Assembly: GCA_026214975.1 (NCBI GenBank)
Contig: CM047809.1
Span: forward strand, 23,481,460-23,545,459
Reading direction: 5' to 3'
Length of the DNA stretch: 64,000 bases
Source: Gentiana macrophylla
Lineage: Eukaryota; Streptophyta; Magnoliopsida; Gentianales; Gentianaceae
The stretch's first letter is position 1; the number at the start of each line of letters is the position of its first letter. The notes beneath the pieces are model-generated. The model saw only the letters and a program-made list of their open reading frames with translations, had not been told where the DNA came from and did not search any database. Below, in pieces: positions 1 to 11,404 of the stretch. The translations under genes and the position numbers were made by a program.

Positions 1-955
1 GATATAAGGTGAGTGATGCCTGTTGTAAGAAAGTGAGTGGATAACTTAGTATTGATAAATTCTCCTCCCCCATCAGAATGAAACCTTTTTATGTGTGTGT
101 TAAACTGTCTTGCAACATAGCTCTCAAAGTTATGAAACACATTTGTAAAGTCAGATTTCTGTTTGAGAGGGACAAACCACATGTATTTAGAATAGTCATC
201 CACAAATGTAACATAATATTTAAAATGACCAATAGATTCAACAGGGGCAGGCCCCCACAAGTCACAATGTATCAATTCAAACAAGCAAGTACTGGTATGA
301 TCAGAATAATTAAATGGGAGTTTTGACAGCTTGCCAAGTTGACAGCTCTCACATAAATGCTCCGTTTTATTTTGCCCTAACACCTCTATGAGGCCCTTAT
401 TCCTAAGAAACTGAACTGTAGAAAATTGAATGTGCCCTAAACGTTGATGCCAGAGCTCTGTTGAACCTGACTTGAATCTGTGAGCAAAATATACTTCTGG
501 TGTGCTAGACAGTATGTAGAGTTCCTTTCTAAGCGCACCTCTCAGTAGAACCTGACTTGTTGCTTTGTCCTTCATCACAAAACCAGTATTAGTGAAAACA
601 CATTCTGCTGAGTGCTGGTGTGCTAGTTGTTTAACAGAAAGTAGATTTCTTTGTAGATTTGGTACATATAATACATTTATAACAGATATAGGTGATGTAC
701 TAGTAAATAGATGTAATTCTCCTATACCTAAAATAGGCAACTGAGTACCATCCCCAATAATAACATACTCTGACCCTAAGTAAGGTGATAGATTGTGCAG
801 TATGTGTTTGTTACTCATCATATGATTTGGATGCTCCTGTGTCCATTATCCACTCTGTCTCAGCCACTGTGTTATCCAATGTAAGTGCAGCCAAAGCCTG
901 TGGTAGTGTATCATTCTCAGCCTTCTGTTTAGTATTCCACCAGCAAATCTTTGCA
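1..955 (-). pseudogene. copia pol fragment: protease, GAG-pre-integrase, integrase core
   Basis: Reading leftwards from about 860 there is a protease active-site motif WIMDTGAS, with an extra A directly after it that shifts the frame. A GAG-pre-integrase zinc site follows (LWHQRLGH near 450, CESCQLGK near 340), then integrase with the first catalytic Asp in HCDLWGPAP (about 250-280) and the second in HSDGGGEF (about 55-80). The reading runs off the window at position 1, so the catalytic Glu, reverse transcriptase and RNase H are not visible. Integrase would insert cDNA into the host genome. The frame from about 780 down to 1 is largely open, so decay is modest. Confidence 0.88.
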
Positions 956-1883
956 ATATGCCCTTTACTCCACAGCACTGGCAAGTATGGTCCATGTATT
1001 GATCTCTTTCTGTTTTGGACATCCTCCTAAAGATCTGCCCTTCATTTTGCCTTTGATTGTTGTTTGTAGCAGGTCTTGCACTGTTTTGTTGGGCCTGAAA
1101 CCCCCTACCTGCAGAATTGAATCTGGTTGTGTTATTGTTGGTGCTGGATTGTTGTGGTGTCCTTTGACCATAGAAGGCCATGTGGGATAGATTTTCTGAT
1201 TCCTTATTCATGGAAAACCATGTTCTCCTCTGATCCAGGCTTTGCAGCTGTGAAACTAACTCAAAATATGTTGGCCTTGGTGGTTTTAACATAGTAGTGG
1301 TAAAGGTCTCATATTCTGGTCCTAGGCTTGTAAGAAGGTAATAGACTTTTTCTGGATCTGTGATGGGCTTCCCAATTGCTGCAAGACTGTCACATAGACC
1401 TTTGAAGGACCTCACATGCTCACTGATGTTCTTCTCATCAGTTTTTCTGAGATAGGTTATCTGTTGCCTTAGATTGAATTCCCTTTCTTGGGAATCTTGA
1501 GCATACGAATTCTGCAACTCCTCCCACACAGCTTGTGCAGTATTCAAGCCAATGACTAGGCCTAGGGACTCCTCAGATAGAGACCCTATAAGCCATCCTC
1601 TCAGCATCCTGTCTGCCTTTTTCCATGCTGTATATTCAGGATTTTTTGATAGCGTTGTGGTTGTACCCCTTGCTGCAGTTTGAGTTGATTCTGTTGAGGA
1701 GGTATGGCTGGCTGTTCCTGTTGTTGCAATGAATTCTGCTGGTGCAGGTGTATCATTGTTAAGATGACCTGCTAAATCTTGACTCTCAGCAAGAGCCAGA
1801 ACTTGTTCTCGCCATAGTGGGTAGTTTTTGGAATTTAGTTTTAAACTGATAAAGTTTGCTACATTAATTGATAGGGTTGTCAT
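956..1883 (-). pseudogene. copia gag (UBN2-type) with broken zinc knuckle
   Basis: The protein begins MTTLSINVANFISLKL at 1883, about 20 bases inside the primer site, the normal place for copia gag. Residues such as NYPLWREQVLALAES and YLLTSLGPEYETF are typical of the UBN2/Retrotran_gag domain that forms the virus-like particle. After a Gln/Asn-rich linker a CCHC knuckle begins (CQCCGVKG near 965-990), but one base appears to be missing there, so the frame leaves the knuckle before its His and last Cys. About 300 codons are open before the break, suggesting a young copy or a sequencing indel. Confidence 0.88.
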
Positions 1884-1901
1884 GGTGTTAGATCACCAAT
1901 G

Positions 1902-1913
1902 GCTCTGATACCA
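1902..1913 (-). other. primer binding site (initiator Met-tRNA)
   Basis: The minus strand reads TGGTATCAGAGC, the complement of the 3' end of initiator Met-tRNA and the standard copia minus-strand primer site. It lies between the LTR end at 1914 and the gag start at 1883 and fixes both orientation and LTR boundary. Confidence 0.9.
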
Positions 1914-2285
1914 TGTAGAAAATCATAAATATATGAATTCTGGAAAAATAACTTGACAGAAATTTTATTGAACTTTTGGTATATTATTTTGGCTCGACTT
2001 TTCTTCAATACAGTGCTACCCTTTTATACTACACAAGACCTAATTTAAACAGGTTCTTATCTGCTTTATTCGAAAGTCTAGGAATCATCTTCCATCCAGA
2101 AGATAAACACACACAAATCAAATTAACACTACTTCAGAATACAGTTGGCCATCATCTCCTACTCCAAAGAGATTCCAATGCATCTGGACGACTTTGTTGT
2201 GGTAAGGCTTCTTCCTTATCCCTCCTTTATCTTGTTTTCAAAATTTATATTGACCCATTGGTTCCAACGATTATCTTGCCTTGAT
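1914..2285 (-). repeat. copia 5' LTR (outer edge uncertain)
   Basis: The LTR ends on the minus strand in TTTTCTACA directly before the primer site. A TATA-like box (minus strand TAGTATAAAAGGG, about 2016-2028) would start transcription near 1985. The outer TG end could not be fixed because no second LTR copy is in the window. Confidence 0.6.
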
Positions 2286-3633
2286 TGTATTTGAATTCTT
2301 GATGTGAATTTGTTCTAGTTTATCCGAAACACCAATCATTTTGAATTTATTCGAATTTGCTGATTTGCTGGGGCTTTATCATTTATTGCTGCTGACTTTT
2401 GCTGTCTGAATGACTCTTTGCTGTCTGAACATTCTCTGTGTCTGATCCACATTCTGTATTATCATTGATAGTGTTTAGGTTTTTGCACCCTTCTATAGCT
2501 GTAATATACCGAATTGCAATGAACATTCTCTTTGAAATTTATGTCTTTTTGATTTCCTTCTATCTTTTGCATCTATATACATAAGTTTAGCTTTGTGCAT
2601 GTGTGTGTGTCTATATATATATATATAAATAAGTATTTCCACCTCAAGTATATTTTGGAAAGTTTTTTATCTTGCATAAGTATACTAAGTTCACCTTATG
2701 ATATGTTACTTCCGACCTGCGGGTACTTGACCTGTAGGAAAAAAGATATACAAAACGTGCCATATTTGGCTTCTAATTGGATTGTTTTGATCCGGCCTGC
2801 AAGAAAAATAAAGAGTCCAAGATTCACTTATATATATATATATATAAGCATAAATTGATCTTCTTAGCTTGTTGAAATATATAGTTCTCATTTTTAATTC
2901 GGCGTGTAACAGCTTCTGGCTATCTCTAGCTGAAGCACCACTTTAGTAGTTTCTGTCGGCTTAGTTTGTTGTTTGGGGTTAGACATACCCGTTGTGTCCC
3001 TGCACGAGCGGTGTGCCGATTCTTTGAGTATTGTTTCCTTCCGTTACATATGAGGATAAGCTCCATGACTGGCTTTTTCACTATATTTGTTGGTCTTGTT
3101 GCCTTTGGGAAACATGTTTAACTATTTGACGAACACCAGAGCGGTGGGTCCTTCTTCTAGCTTTATTTGATGATATATGCCTGATATTGTCCGGGTTGTA
3201 GTTCAAGTATCAAGTGGGTATCTAGGTCTCCGACTGATGATACAAGAAGCTTTTTGAGTAGCCGATCTCTCAGACTAACGTCTTTCGGTCCTGAGCGATC
3301 ACTACAGAAAAATATCAGGGTGGGGGTTTGTGACATTAATATGATCGAACCCTCACCCCTCGTGTTTCACTTTTACCTTTGTTATTTTATTTTTATTTTG
3401 TGTATTCTCTAATATTCTGAATAAATTTCTATTGGTGTTGTTACCTTCGCCGGCTATGCAAACTTATGTGTCCTACTAATGGGCTTGATAAAGCTCACAT
3501 CTTTCTACCGTCTCAAAAAAATTTCCTTTCGTACTCTTCCTGTCTAATTTTTATTTTTATTTTTCCTTTTTTTTGTTCCTACAATCTCTATCTGATCATC
3601 GTTTTTCTCCTCTATTAAAATCATTTTTTTCCC
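2286..3633. other. no gene recognised; possible LINE 3' tail
   Basis: AT-rich sequence with short (TA)n runs near 2612 and 2828. The segment from about 2890 to 3522 has higher GC and ends GATAAAGCTCACATC, pyrimidines and a run of seven A, resembling the 3' end of a plus-strand LINE, but I found no reverse transcriptase or RNase H in front of it. I see no host gene. Confidence 0.35.
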
Positions 3634-3899
3634 GTTAGGGTACACCCCTCCATGCATTTTCTTACGTTTGCTTTGTTAGGGTACATCCATCCATTTCTTT
3701 TGTTAGGGTACAACCCTCCGCTTCTTTTATTTTGTTTACGGAATCAACTTCCCTCCACATATTTTTTTTCATGACTCCTCCACGTTTTCGGGTCATCTAG
3801 TTTTTTTAGGGTATCTCCCTCCTGCTATATTCTCCTCCTATTCCTTATTCTGTGACTTCTTCCTATCCCGGTTTGTTTTTAGGGTATTCTATTCCCTCC
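3634..3899 (+). repeat. five spaced copies of TTAGGGTA...CCTCC in CT-rich DNA
   Basis: Copies start near 3634, 3675, 3702, 3806 and 3879. Each has TTAGGGTA followed after 3-7 bases by a pyrimidine block ending CCTCC. Spacers are unequal T/C-rich DNA. The core resembles a plant telo-box in reverse but is not a telomere repeat. Function unknown. Confidence 0.6.
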
Positions 3900-4070
3900 A
3901 CATATTTCCTCCTCTCTATCGCGGGATTCAAGCAATATCAGGCTGGAAGCAGTTGATGCCAATTGATTCGGTGAAGTTGTTGCAGACACCATGTGAAGGA
4001 AATATTCATTCATTACAAGTTAATCTCCATGTTCATGCATTACCATGAGATTGTGGAGGGGGGGGGGGCG

Positions 4071-4235
4071 TGTTGAGAATATTCTATATACAGAAAATCA
4101 TGAAAATGAATCATTGTAATCAATCACATTTATTGTGTATTATTGCGTTTACATTATGGCTAAGTAGTATAAATAGCTTACTATTGTACTCAATCAAACC
4201 AATGAAAAATACTTAATTTCCCTCAATTGTTGACA
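4071..4235 (+). repeat. copia-type LTR preceded by its polypurine tract
   Basis: A G-rich tract (GTGGAGGGGGG..., about 4053-4068) directly precedes TGTTGAGAATATTC at 4071, the usual polypurine-tract/LTR junction. A TATA-like box (AGTATAAATAGC, near 4167) lies in the right place, and the LTR ends TTGTTGACA before a primer-site-like TTGTATCAGAGC. At 165 bp it is short. Upstream DNA (about 3950-4052) may be the last bases of the parent element. Confidence 0.7.
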
Positions 4236-4479
4236 TTGTATCAGAGCAGAAGGTCCTGAGTTCAAACCCCGCTTCCAGCACAATTAAAAAAAAAAAGAGT
4301 GTTGGGCCTCTCTCTTTTCTTAAAAAGCACACACTTCCCAAACCCAAATAAACCACAAAAACAAGTGTTGGGCCTCTCTCCCCTCTTATAGGCCCACACT
4401 TGAGGGGCATATTAGATATATAATGTTAATTATCTATCTCCCTATCAGCTTAAGCTTTTAGGAGAGATGGTAGTTCACA
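4236..4479 (+). mobile_element. TRIM interior and 3' LTR, 5' LTR replaced
   Basis: The interior begins with the primer-like TTGTATCAGAGC, then a B-box-like GTTCAAACC, an A-rich stretch, two copies of GTGTTGGGCCTCTCTC, and a polypurine tract in CCCACACTTGAGGGG (about 4393-4407). A 70-bp LTR-like end follows (4410-4479, TATTAGATATATAATG to GGTAGTTCACA). The polypurine tract and primer-site arrangement match the complete TRIM at 56119-56451. The expected matching 5' LTR is absent; a different LTR (4071-4235) occupies its place. It has no coding capacity, as usual for a TRIM. Confidence 0.65.
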
Positions 4480-5650
4480 TTGAGTGCATTTTGTGAATTG
4501 GGACTGTTAAACAAAGAGAGCGTGAGGAGTTCTAGAGCTTGCCTCCGGCGGGACACTCCGACGCTCAAGTCAATTGGTCGCACTATAGTGAAATTGATGG
4601 CCATTTTCACTCTTTATGTCACTTAGATAACTTATTGTTAATCTGACTATTACATTATGTATTGTAATATCTCAAATTGAAAACAATAGGAAAAATACTG
4701 CTAAATTACAATGTTGAGACATAATGAACTTACCAGAACTATTATATTATGGCTCAAATAGCACTATTAGGCCTCAATTATTGGACGTTACATGTGACTT
4801 CATAATCGACTATTAGATCTAACTAAGTTTTACACCATGTGAGATGTTGGTACGTAGCCACCTCTAGAATACAAAAATATAAAGTTCAGGCATACTGCAA
4901 CCATTCTAGGCTATATAATAATAGCTAAGTCTAAGTAGCTAAGTACTTGCTAGATTCATTATAACTCAAAAATAACAGATGCTTTTACATTTTTTTATGA
5001 TAGTCAAAATGTATTTTACATTTACTTTATAAAATTTAAGGTATTCATCGATTTTCATAATTGATGTAAAAAGTAAAAGACCTATGATTTAGGGAATATT
5101 ACACTCTTCGTGCCTTAATTATTTACACACATTCTCAAAACAAGATTATTTTTGAACCTCAAAACAAGATTTTTTTTGAACCTCAAAACTAGAATATATC
5201 TTTCGTATTGACATTTTAGCTCTCATAACAATATTTTCTTGTAACAGTTTTCGGACCTTCAATGTTTTATGAAACATCAAGTCCTTTAAGTGTCCAAAAA
5301 ATGTAAACTATATAATTAGGGGACTAAAATGTTGTTATTAAAAAATGGCTATTTTTAAGAAAATAAGAAATTAAGAGACAAAAGAACGTTGAATTTCAGT
5401 TATTTTTAATCAATATTAATGTGACACGTGACACATGCAATATGGTTTAACGCCAGACGTTATGTTTTCATTAAATTTCTAAAATTTAACACAAATACAA
5501 TAGTTTAAAAAAAATGACAATGTGAAATATAGAAGTTAATTTTAAAAATACAAAGAAAAACAAATGACTAAAAGTGTAATTATCGTATATTAGGAGTACT
5601 TATTAAAAGTACATCCTTTGGACGACAATTTTGTCTTCTTGTGGAATTAT
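4480..5650. other. no gene seen; AT-rich
   Basis: A GC-richer patch at about 4530-4590 (GCTTGCCTCCGGCGGGACAC) looks like repeat-derived LTR sequence but has no partner here. The rest is AT-rich with many stops in all frames. No RNA gene seen. Confidence 0.5.
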
Positions 5651-5693
5651 TAATTTTTTTTTGTGGTGCTACTTACAATTTTGTCTTTTGTGG

Positions 5694-5754
<61 letters not shown>

Positions 5755-6166
5755 GCTACTTATTAAATCTACACATCCAAACCGTCTATTTCGTTAAGGA
5801 AAACTAGGGGTGGCATCGGGTTGGGACTCAATAAAAGTAAACCTCCTACTAAAACCCGTCCCGATAAGATTCGGGATTCGATTTTTCTTCCGAACCCATA
5901 CCCGATTAGCGTCGGGTCCCGATGGGTCGGGAATGAATGTCTCGAACACATGATGTTAAAAAATATTCATGTTAATATAAAAAAAAATGACAACAATTAT
6001 TTGATCAAAACAATAGTTTAAAAGGTGGGGCGGAGAAATGAGTTACGACAGTCGACAGCACGGTAATTTTTGTGAGGAAGAACACTCTGGAATATTAGAG
6101 AGCACAAATTGGGTCTAAGGTTATTTTTTTTTTTGTGGTGCTACTTACAATTTTGTCTTTTTGTGG

Positions 6167-6245
<79 letters not shown>

Positions 6246-6610
6246 GCTACTTATTAAATCTACACATCCAAACCGTCTATTTCGTTAAGGAAAACTAGGG
6301 TGGCATCGGGTTGGGACTGAAAGTAAACCTCCTACCAAAACCGTCCGATAAGATTCGGGATTCAATTTTTCTTCCCGAACCCATACCCGATTAGCGTCGG
6401 GTCCCGACGGGTCGGGAATGAATGTCTCGAACACATGATGTTAAAAAATATTCATGTTAATATAAAAAAAAATGACAACAATTATTTGATCGAAACAATA
6501 GTTTAAAAGGTGGGGCGGAGAAATGAGTTCACGGCGACAGAGTCGACGGCCGGTAGCTTTTGTGAGGAAGAACACTCTGGAATATTAGAGAGCACAAATT
6601 GGGTCTAAGG
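5651..6610. repeat. two-copy tandem duplication (~480 bp unit) with (AT)n
   Basis: Copy 1 is about 5651-6122 and copy 2 about 6123-6610. Each runs from TTTGTGGTGCTACTTAC through a long (AT)n tract (5699-5747; 6170-6229) and a block of GGTGGCATCGGGTTGGGAC and GGTCCCGA(T/C)GGGTCGGG to AGCACAAATTGGGTCTAAGG. The copies differ by small indels and by (AT)n length. The GGGTCCCGAYGGGTCGGG block is a common plant repeat motif. No coding function seen. Confidence 0.85.
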
Positions 6611-7375
6611 GATCCAAGATAGAAAATGACCTTCAGCACATATTTGCCAATGGCCAACTGCTACGATGTTATGCCGCCTAAAACATTGGCATTCAACAAT
6701 TGCAGCAGAAAACTATTCCCTTTGGTGCCTAATATTACCTGCTCTTGGTTTTCTATTCCCATTAGTGAATAAACCACTATTTTTGTAAGGCAAGAATAGT
6801 TTTAGGTGCTCTGTTTTCTTCATAAATTTAGGGTATCTTGAAATTTGGTAGGATGTCGATTGGGAGTTTTGTTTCTGTTTGATGTGCAACTGTATGCATT
6901 CTTGAGAAAATCTGTCCGTCCCCTTCTAGGATGCAGTTTTGGTTACTTATATGCATTGTAAGATGATTGTTGTGTTCTATTACCATTAGTGATCAAAATA
7001 CAATATTTTCAGTATTATTATTATATATTTTATGTCTTATTTAGACAATCCTTGAGTGATATTTTATAAATTTAAAGTTTTTCAGTGATTGAAAGCTTTT
7101 GTGAGTTTATACTTTACCTTGCTGATTAGGTATTGTGTTAGCTCGAGAACTTATCAAAGGATTGAGCATCCTTTGTGCGACGTTCTCAACTTGGTGAATC
7201 CCGAGGTGCTGACTCCAAGGGAAGATCTAAGTTTTTGCTCGTCTTTTCTTCTTCTTATTTGCGTGGGAACTTGGAGTATCTCAATCTAGATCGTTTGATT
7301 GCATATCAATATACCCCTTTCTTGTATTTCTAAAATAATTTTAAGTACTCTGTCTTCTGGAAAAACAGGCTTTTG

Positions 7376-7537
7376 GATGTAATGATTGAAAAACAGGCTT
7401 TTGGAATGTACATTATGCCTACAAGAGTAGTGTACATAAAGCACAGGGTAACGTATATAACGTAAGACACGTAAAACACAGCCGTAAAGCACAGACTCAT
7501 AAGGGCCTACCGTGCAACGCACGGTACGCCCCTCTAG
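7376..7537 (+). mobile_element. Helitron-like 3' terminus
   Basis: A perfect 7-bp hairpin (ACCGTGC, loop AAC, GCACGGT; 7509-7525) lies eight bases before CTAG (7534-7537), which is followed by T. Hairpin plus CTRR end plus flanking T is the signature of a Helitron 3' end. The TC 5' end was not found, so element length is unknown; 6611-7375 may belong to it. A short direct repeat of AAACAGGCTTTTGGA lies at about 7365-7410. No Rep/helicase gene is visible, so it would be non-autonomous. Confidence 0.5.
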
Positions 7538-8284
7538 TCTATATGATTTAGGATGAATAGAGATATATAGTAGTAGTCCAATAACTCTTTTCTAAGCCTT
7601 GATTCGGCCGTTACCTCAATTTGACTCATGCAAGAAACCAACATTTGTTAGTCCAAAAACGTCTTGACTACTTCATGAAAGGTCCTCTGTTGGAAATAAT
7701 GAAGAATTCAAATGCCATTGTTTTTTTTTTTTTTTTATTTTTATTTTTTAATCACTTTGAAAGTAGAGGAGTACCGGTTTACTTATTGTCATTTTCACAA
7801 AAGACATTGTTTATCGTTGCATTAAATATTGCCGCCCCGGGTGTTACTGTGGAAACGAAAATTCTAAAACGGTCTTTGACTAAGTGTGATATGCTGATTA
7901 ATGACCAATAAAAACAAAATAAAATGATGAACCCTTGCTTGTTATTGTTCTGATTTTTCTACCTTCTTTGTGGTTTTTTTCGTTAATAATAATATATTTT
8001 TTTAATAACCGGCCAGCGATAATCTTAATGTAAGGAATTGTTTAATGTAAGGAAAATTTCTTCATTTCGAATAAGAAAGAAATGTTATCAATTATAATAA
8101 TGATACAGAAGTAAAATACAAACCATACAAATACAACCTTAGGCCAACTTCTTCAGAAATAGATGAACAGAAAACCATTTGATCTTTGAAAGGTTCTAAC
8201 AACAGACACATACAAAAAGATGCAATATTTTTATTTTTAGAGGCAAAAAGATGCCTTTGAAAATGCATAACTTTGCATATCAGG
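7538..8284. other. no gene recognised
   Basis: AT-rich flank between the Helitron-like end and copia A. A 96-codon open frame at 7621-7911 contains a poly-T-encoded Phe/Leu run and no recognisable domain; I do not call it a gene. Confidence 0.5.
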
Positions 8285-8459
8285 AGATATTATCTAGCTG
8301 TTTCATTAATTGTATCAGAATGTCAATTACAATATTTATACTCAAATCTAGGCTATACCAGCAGGTCCCACAAGATGGACACATGTCCAACACACACAAT
8401 CAAAGAATCACAAAGCATTGACAAAATTACCCTTAGCAATTAATACTAATTATTCAACA
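8285..8459 (-). repeat. copia A 3' LTR
   Basis: It ends on the plus strand in TAATTATTCAACA, next to CCTTCCCTC, the complement of the polypurine tract. About 175 bp and clearly similar to 25121-25311, with several substitutions and small indels. Confidence 0.82.
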
Positions 8460-11383
8460 CCTTCCCTCAAACTAAATATGGTTGGTGTCACATTTAGTTT
8501 GCTCCTAAAGCTGCAAACTGAGATGCTGGTAGGGCTTTGGTAAATAGGTCTACCACCTGAGTTGCTGAAGGAATGTAGTTAACTTTAAATTCTTTGTTGA
8601 GCAGTTTTTCCCTGATGATATGTATGACGACGTCGGGTAATAACTCTGGGCCATATTCTCTTAGTGACAATTAATCAGAGATCCAAAACTTATATAAGTG
8701 CGAAAAGAGGGGGTGGTTTTTGTGCGTTTTTAGACTGAGCCTGGAATAATGTTATCCTAAGTTTCCTACGTATCCTATAATTGTTCAGGAATCAAGTCTT
8801 TTCGTAGTTCTTGGGATCGTTTATATAGAGGACGTCTCGTCCATGGCAAACCTATGCCGTGTCCATTATGGACTCTATTTCGTATTGACCGAGGATTATC
8901 TTGTGTCAATCCCTATTATATAGGAGATAATTACGAATAGTGTGAATATCATGATCGGAGTCTTAATGACTGGGGATTCTTTCCATTTTATCTTATGCTT
9001 TTTGCACGTGTGCAATATCGGATAAGGAAGGCTCTGGCCGAATTGCATCGAGCTCTTCCGGACCGTTTCGGCCCATATTGCATGGACCCGAGCTCCCCAG
9101 GAACCTAGCCGAACTGCGGTAGTGCTGTTTGGGAGAACGGGTAAGACCTTCCACCTGGGGTTTAGGTCTGCCTTTAGGCATGAACTGGGGCTCATGGCCC
9201 TTAAGGTAACATTTTCTCTATCTTCATTTATTGTTTGATCAATTGAGAGATGGCACGTGGAGAGGCTCAGTTCAACCCTCATCAATGTACATCAACTTCA
9301 ATGTGTTTTGTACGGGCATGATATACAGGATTCTGGGCAAGTGAAGCTGTACCAAGACTGTCACACCAAGCAATGGGAGCAAAAGAAACCTTAATCTTGA
9401 GTTCTATTATAAGTTGTGTTAACCTAGCTATTTCTACTGACAAATTTGCAAGAGACCTATACTCAGATTCAGTGCTAGACTGCCACCACATGTAGTTTTT
9501 TGAACACCATGAAACCAATAAAGTGCCTATATAAACACAATACCCTTTAACATATTTCTGTCAGATGGAAAGCATGCCCAATCAGAATCAGAAAAGCCTT
9601 ATATATTTAGATCGCTTCCAGCAGAGATAAACAAACAGTAATGGAGAGTTCATTTGACATATCTCAAGAGTTTTTTAGGGAATGCGGTGATCCAATGTTG
9701 GATGTTTCATAAACTGACTCGGGTAGTTCACAATATAGGTAATATCAGGTCTTGTTGATGTTAAAACTGCAACCCCCCAACATCACTCCTATAGAGAGTA
9801 GGATTTGTCATAAGAATCTCTTGATTAGGGCTTAGATGTTCTTTGACAGTGATATGTATGAGATTGGATATAACATTTTCCATGTTCAATCTTTTCAACA
9901 ACTGGGCAGCATAATGTTGTTGAGATAAGAGCAGTCCAGTTGTTTCCCTATGTGCCCCTATGTGCCTGCATCCTCAAAAAATGAGAAAAATGACCCAAGT
10001 CCTTCAACTCAAGCATGGTAATTCTGCATCAATTTTGATGAATTTCCTGTAACTAAAATGTCATCAACATATATTAGAACTTATAAAAAATCAGATGCAG
10101 TCTGCAACAAAAACAAAGAATGATCAGTCCTGGATTGATGGAACCCCACTACAGCATTTGATTCCTCAAGGCTCAAAACCAAGCCCTAGGAGCTTGTTTT
10201 AGTCCATATAGGGCTTTATTTAACTTACATACGAAGTGTGTCTAATGTGGATTTTCAAAACCCTATAGTTGTGGCATAAAGATGAATTCATTGATTGGAC
10301 CATTTAAAAGGGAATTGTTTATGTCAACATGCCTTATACTCCAGATTTGAGAAACAACCATTGTCAAAACAACTCTAATTGTAGAAGTTTTAGCCTATGG
10401 ACTGAAAGTATCTGTGAAGTCAACACCGTAATTATGTTGAAACCCTTTAGCCACCAGCCTTGCCTTGTGTTTTATTACACTCCCATCTGGCTTCAACTTC
10501 AATTTAAAGACCATCTATTTGGTACCAAAAGTTGTTTGGAAGTTGGACGCACCAAATCCTAAGTATTATTATTTTTTAGGGCATCAAAATCTTCAACCAT
10601 TGCCTTCTTCAATTCAGGAGTAGCCAGAGCATCATAATTTCTTGCGGGTTCAGTTAGGTGAGCAAGGAGATTAGGTTTGGTGATTGTTGTATGATAGACT
10701 TATGGTTTCAAGATCCCTCTTTTGGATCTTGTCTTCATGTGGTGACCAGTAGGCTGTGGAGGTGGAGTAGGTTGTGGAGTGGGGCTGTCAGATTCAGATT
10801 CACGAGAACTTGAGAAGGGAGATTCTGGAGCACAAAATTTTTGAATAGAGTGGAAGGAAGACTGATGTTTTGGCGAGTAGAACTTTGAGGGTTGGAATGG
10901 CTACGACTAGTAAGAATGTCATCAGTGGCAGTGACATGATGACATGGCACAATGTTACATGATTGTGGAGATCAGGAGTTTCAAATGAAGGAAAATGTGT
11001 ATTTAGCATAGAAGGTATTATTTAAACAGATCTGTGAGGTTCCAAACTAAAACCTTCCTTAAAGGGAAAGTCCATTTCATTGAAAACATCCCTACTGGTA
11101 TATATCCTCCCTGATGGATAAAGACACCTAAAGCCTTTGTGTTGTGTGCTCAACCCTAGGTGAATACTCTTGATAGAGTGATAGTTGAATTTATGTTGAT
11201 CATATGGTCTTAAGTTAGGAAAATAGGGACAACCAAACACTTTATACTTAGAATAATCAGGTCCGGAAAAAGGAAATATTCCTCAGGACACATGTATGAA
11301 GATCATTTATGATCATGGTTGCTTGCTATAAGCTTTCCCACCAAAAACTTAATAAATAATGATCTTGTATCAAGCTATTAGAA
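8460..11383 (-). pseudogene. copia A pol remnant: integrase C-terminus, RT, RNase H
   Basis: Reading leftwards, the integrase C-terminal region shows FGCPYFPNLRPYD and SGRIYTSRDVFNEMDFPF (about 11030-11240). Degraded reverse transcriptase follows with the catalytic YVDD at 10060-10071, then RNase H (SSTESEYRSLANL, about 9430-9470) and the C-terminal FTKALPAS motif (about 8530-8560). The solo LTR at 8625-9284 splits RNase H between DVH and IREKL. Many stops and shifts make this a clear pseudogene. Integrase DNA upstream of about 11383 is lost. Confidence 0.85.
8625..9284. repeat. solo LTR inserted in copia A RNase H
   Basis: The 660-bp segment starts TGACGACGTCGGG and ends CAACCCTCATCA, with exact 5-bp repeats ATGTA at 8620-8624 and 9285-9289. 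Removing it restores the copia RNase H reading across the site. No primer site, polypurine tract or interior remains, so LTR-LTR recombination has removed the element. Orientation is unclear because both ends read TGA...TCA. Open frames at 8896-9285 lie within it and are not genes. Confidence 0.85.
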
Positions 11384-11404
11384 TTACAGATGAGTTCAAA
11401 GATC

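Larger units (their letters stand above)
1..2285 (-). mobile_element. Ty1/copia retrotransposon, 5' part, cut by window edge
   Basis: The element reads leftwards. In its own order it shows an LTR, a Met-tRNA primer site, gag, a CCHC knuckle, aspartic protease, GAG-pre-integrase and the first half of the integrase core, then leaves the window. The order protease, integrase (then reverse transcriptase) is that of Ty1/copia rather than Ty3/gypsy. At least two single-base frame breaks, in the zinc knuckle and just after the protease DTGA motif, mean this copy is not intact as written. The outer LTR edge near 2285 is a guess. Confidence 0.9.

Noticed and set aside
3634..3899. TTAGGGT motifs considered as interstitial telomere repeats
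   Set aside because: They are widely spaced single motifs in CT-rich DNA, not head-to-tail TTTAGGG units.
4236..4285. tRNA gene suggested by a B-box-like GTTCAAACC
   Set aside because: No acceptor stem or anticodon arm and the A-box spacing is wrong; it follows a retrotransposon primer site.
7621..7911. 96-codon frame with a Phe-rich run
   Set aside because: The middle is encoded by a poly-T tract and there is no conserved motif or splice context.
8896..9285. 129-codon frame on the minus strand
   Set aside because: It lies entirely in the solo LTR and ends at its border; no domain seen.
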